From NCBI GenBank assembly GCA_046758865.1, contig JBHIBD010000050.1, positions 1 to 16,001 on the forward strand: 16,001 nucleotides of DNA. Reading direction: 5' to 3'. Numbering within the stretch: the stretch's first letter is position 1; the number at the start of each line of letters is the position of its first letter. This stretch comes from JBHIBD01 sp046758865. Lineage in GTDB: Bacteria; Planctomycetota; Brocadiia; Brocadiales; Bathyanammoxibiaceae. Shown piece after piece: positions 15,206 to 16,001 of the stretch. Position numbers and translations under genes: made by a program. The notes under the pieces were generated by a model. That model did no database searches. It was given only the letters and a program-made list of their open reading frames with translations, and was not told the origin of the DNA.

Positions 15206-15634
15206 CTATGGTGAGTATCTTGCAATGATAACGGCGGCCATAATAGCCAGGGATACGCCGAGTCCCTGCATCATGTTCAACTTGGCGCCAAAAAATAGCC
15301 ACATCCATAAGACAGTAAGCGCCGGGCTGAGGTTCACAAGGGGCGTTACTATCTCAGGTCTGCCCCCGCCCTTGAATGCATAGATTATGGCCAGTGTACC
15401 CACCGCTGCAAAAAATCCAGCACCAAAGGCAACCACATCTGCCCTAGTAGAAGGGGTTGTGGCCTCGAAGCTCATGAGGAAGGGCAGGGATATAAGCACT
15501 ATCAGGAAGCCCATCGCCTCAAAGACCAATACACGGAAGGGGTTGCCCAGGGCCTGAGTGGAGTAGTTCATCATGGGCGACCACACGCTCCAGAAGACAA
15601 GCGTTAATACTGAGTAAAAAAGCCATGTTTTCAT
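15206..15634 (-). CDS. Single-domain EamA/DMT-superfamily transporter
   Basis: A 142-residue hydrophobic protein with about five membrane spans (near 4-22, 32-54, 66-88, 94-112 and 118-138). The C-terminal part, IVTPLVNLSPALTVLWMWLFFGAKLNMMQGLGVSLAIMAAVIIA, is a typical EamA repeat end. It has one EamA unit where most DMT exporters have two, so it is either a natural half-size member that dimerises or half of an ancestral gene. No second half is found on either side. ATG 15634 has a GGATGGG-like site about 5 bases upstream on the minus strand. Substrate unknown. Confidence 0.82.
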   Translation of the reverse strand: MKTWLFYSVLTLVFWSVWSPMMNYSTQALGNPFRVLVFEAMGFLIVLISLPFLMSFEATTPSTRADVVAFGAGFFAAVGTLAIIYAFKGGGRPEIVTPLVNLSPALTVLWMWLFFGAKLNMMQGLGVSLAIMAAVIIARYSP

Positions 15635-15802
15635 GATTTCCCATCCATAATGTGAGTTTGTTTCTCAACCGATGATGAGCTCACCAGACATGAGCCCATT
15701 CTGCCATACATACAATAATCCACTCTTTGCGTGTGAAAATCAAGCCAAAGCTGCGTATGGTACTACGTGTGGGAGGAATTTTTTGTTGCGGCTCGTCGGG
15801 TC
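15635..15802. other. Divergent intergenic region without a gene
   Basis: Lies between the EamA start (minus) and the promoter at 15803 (plus). A small inverted repeat, GCTCA (15679-15683) and TGAGC (15691-15695), is the only structure I can point to; it could be an operator. No clear EamA promoter was recognised. Confidence 0.3.
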
Positions 15803-15831
15803 TTGTGCAAGATTTTATCCGGTGTTATAAT
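15803..15831 (+). promoter_or_regulatory. Strong sigma-70-type promoter before the tRNA-like RNA
   Basis: TTGTGC (15803-15808) and a perfect TATAAT (15826-15831) are separated by exactly 17 bases. The expected transcription start near 15838 lies about 15 bases before the tRNA-like sequence, a normal distance for a tRNA gene. Confidence 0.6.
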
Positions 15832-15852
15832 CCTTTTGGTCACGGTTGAGGT

Positions 15853-15949
15853 GCGCCAGCAGCTCAGCTGGATAGAGCGACGGATTCCTAAACCTTCACC
15901 AGGAGTCTTCATAAGTTAAGGCACAACAATATATTAGGTTGCCGCACCT
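15853..15949 (+). ncRNA. tRNA-Arg(CCU)-like RNA or tRNA pseudogene with aberrant 3' half
   Basis: The 5' half is a good tRNA. The acceptor strand is GCGCCAG (15853-15859), the D stem is GCTC/GAGC (15862-15865/15875-15878) around AGCTGGATA, the anticodon-stem strand is ACGGA (15880-15884), and the loop TTCCTAA holds anticodon CCU. Position 8 is C instead of the near-universal U. After the loop, ACCTT replaces the expected TCCGT, and no T-arm with TTCGA is found. Yet TTGCCGC (15939-15945) can pair with the 5' acceptor strand with one C-C mismatch and one wobble. A then C, C, T follow in the place of A73 and CCA. Outside it, GAGGT (15848-15852) extends the stem with ACCTT, and six T residues (15949-15954) follow. 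A normal tRNA of this kind is about 77 bases; this is 97. Confidence 0.5.
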
Positions 15950-16001
15950 TTTTTATGTCAAAATCCAATTTGTCTTAATTTGTATGATTTTGGACGTATT
16001 C

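Noticed and set aside
15853..16001. Group I intron in the anticodon loop
   Set aside because: A P1-like pairing (15882-15889 with 15901-15908) exists, but no group I core motifs are seen in the remaining bases and the window ends too soon; kept only as an alternative explanation.

Overview
The window reads as an ordinary bacterial chromosome segment, densely coded, with plus-strand genes from 1 to 11875 and minus-strand genes from 11880 to 15634. The gene set suggests a planctomycete-like Gram-negative bacterium: a DUF4159 protein beside a large membrane-anchored vWA protein, frequent TTG and GTG starts, and intergenic GTAGGGG palindromes. No rRNA or other marker settles the taxonomy, so this is an inference from gene content. 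There is no CRISPR array, insertion sequence or integrase.

Layout. 1-819 is the C-terminal synthetase domain of a glutamine-dependent NAD+ synthetase whose start lies outside the window. 976-5867 is a tight four-gene run: MtaB tRNA methylthiotransferase, a secreted phospholipase-D-like protein, a Tat-signal DUF4159 protein and a vWA/amidotransferase-like membrane protein. The first three overlap by ATGA junctions. 6051-9822 is a growth operon: cytidylate kinase, PlsC acyltransferase, ribosomal protein S1 with six S1 domains, and a sigma-70 factor that lacks most of region 3. It is followed by adenine phosphoribosyltransferase (9946-10467) and an AGCS sodium:amino-acid symporter (10511-11875).

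On the minus strand, 14768-11880 is a 962-residue c-di-GMP protein (protoglobin, two GAF domains, degenerate GGDEF, intact EAL). A compact terminator separates it from the symporter and overlaps its own last codons. 15634-15206 is a single-domain EamA transporter. The right edge has a strong sigma-70-type promoter in front of a tRNA-Arg(CCU)-like sequence. Its 5' half is tRNA, its 3' half is not, yet the two ends can still pair and a T-run follows.

The points most worth a second look are the tRNA-like RNA at 15853-15949, the region-3-deleted sigma factor, a perfect 13-bp hairpin inside apt, the HxT (not HxK) PLD-like protein in the vWA/DUF4159 cluster, and the probably phosphodiesterase-only heme-sensor protein. 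No complete new defence or mobile system is visible.
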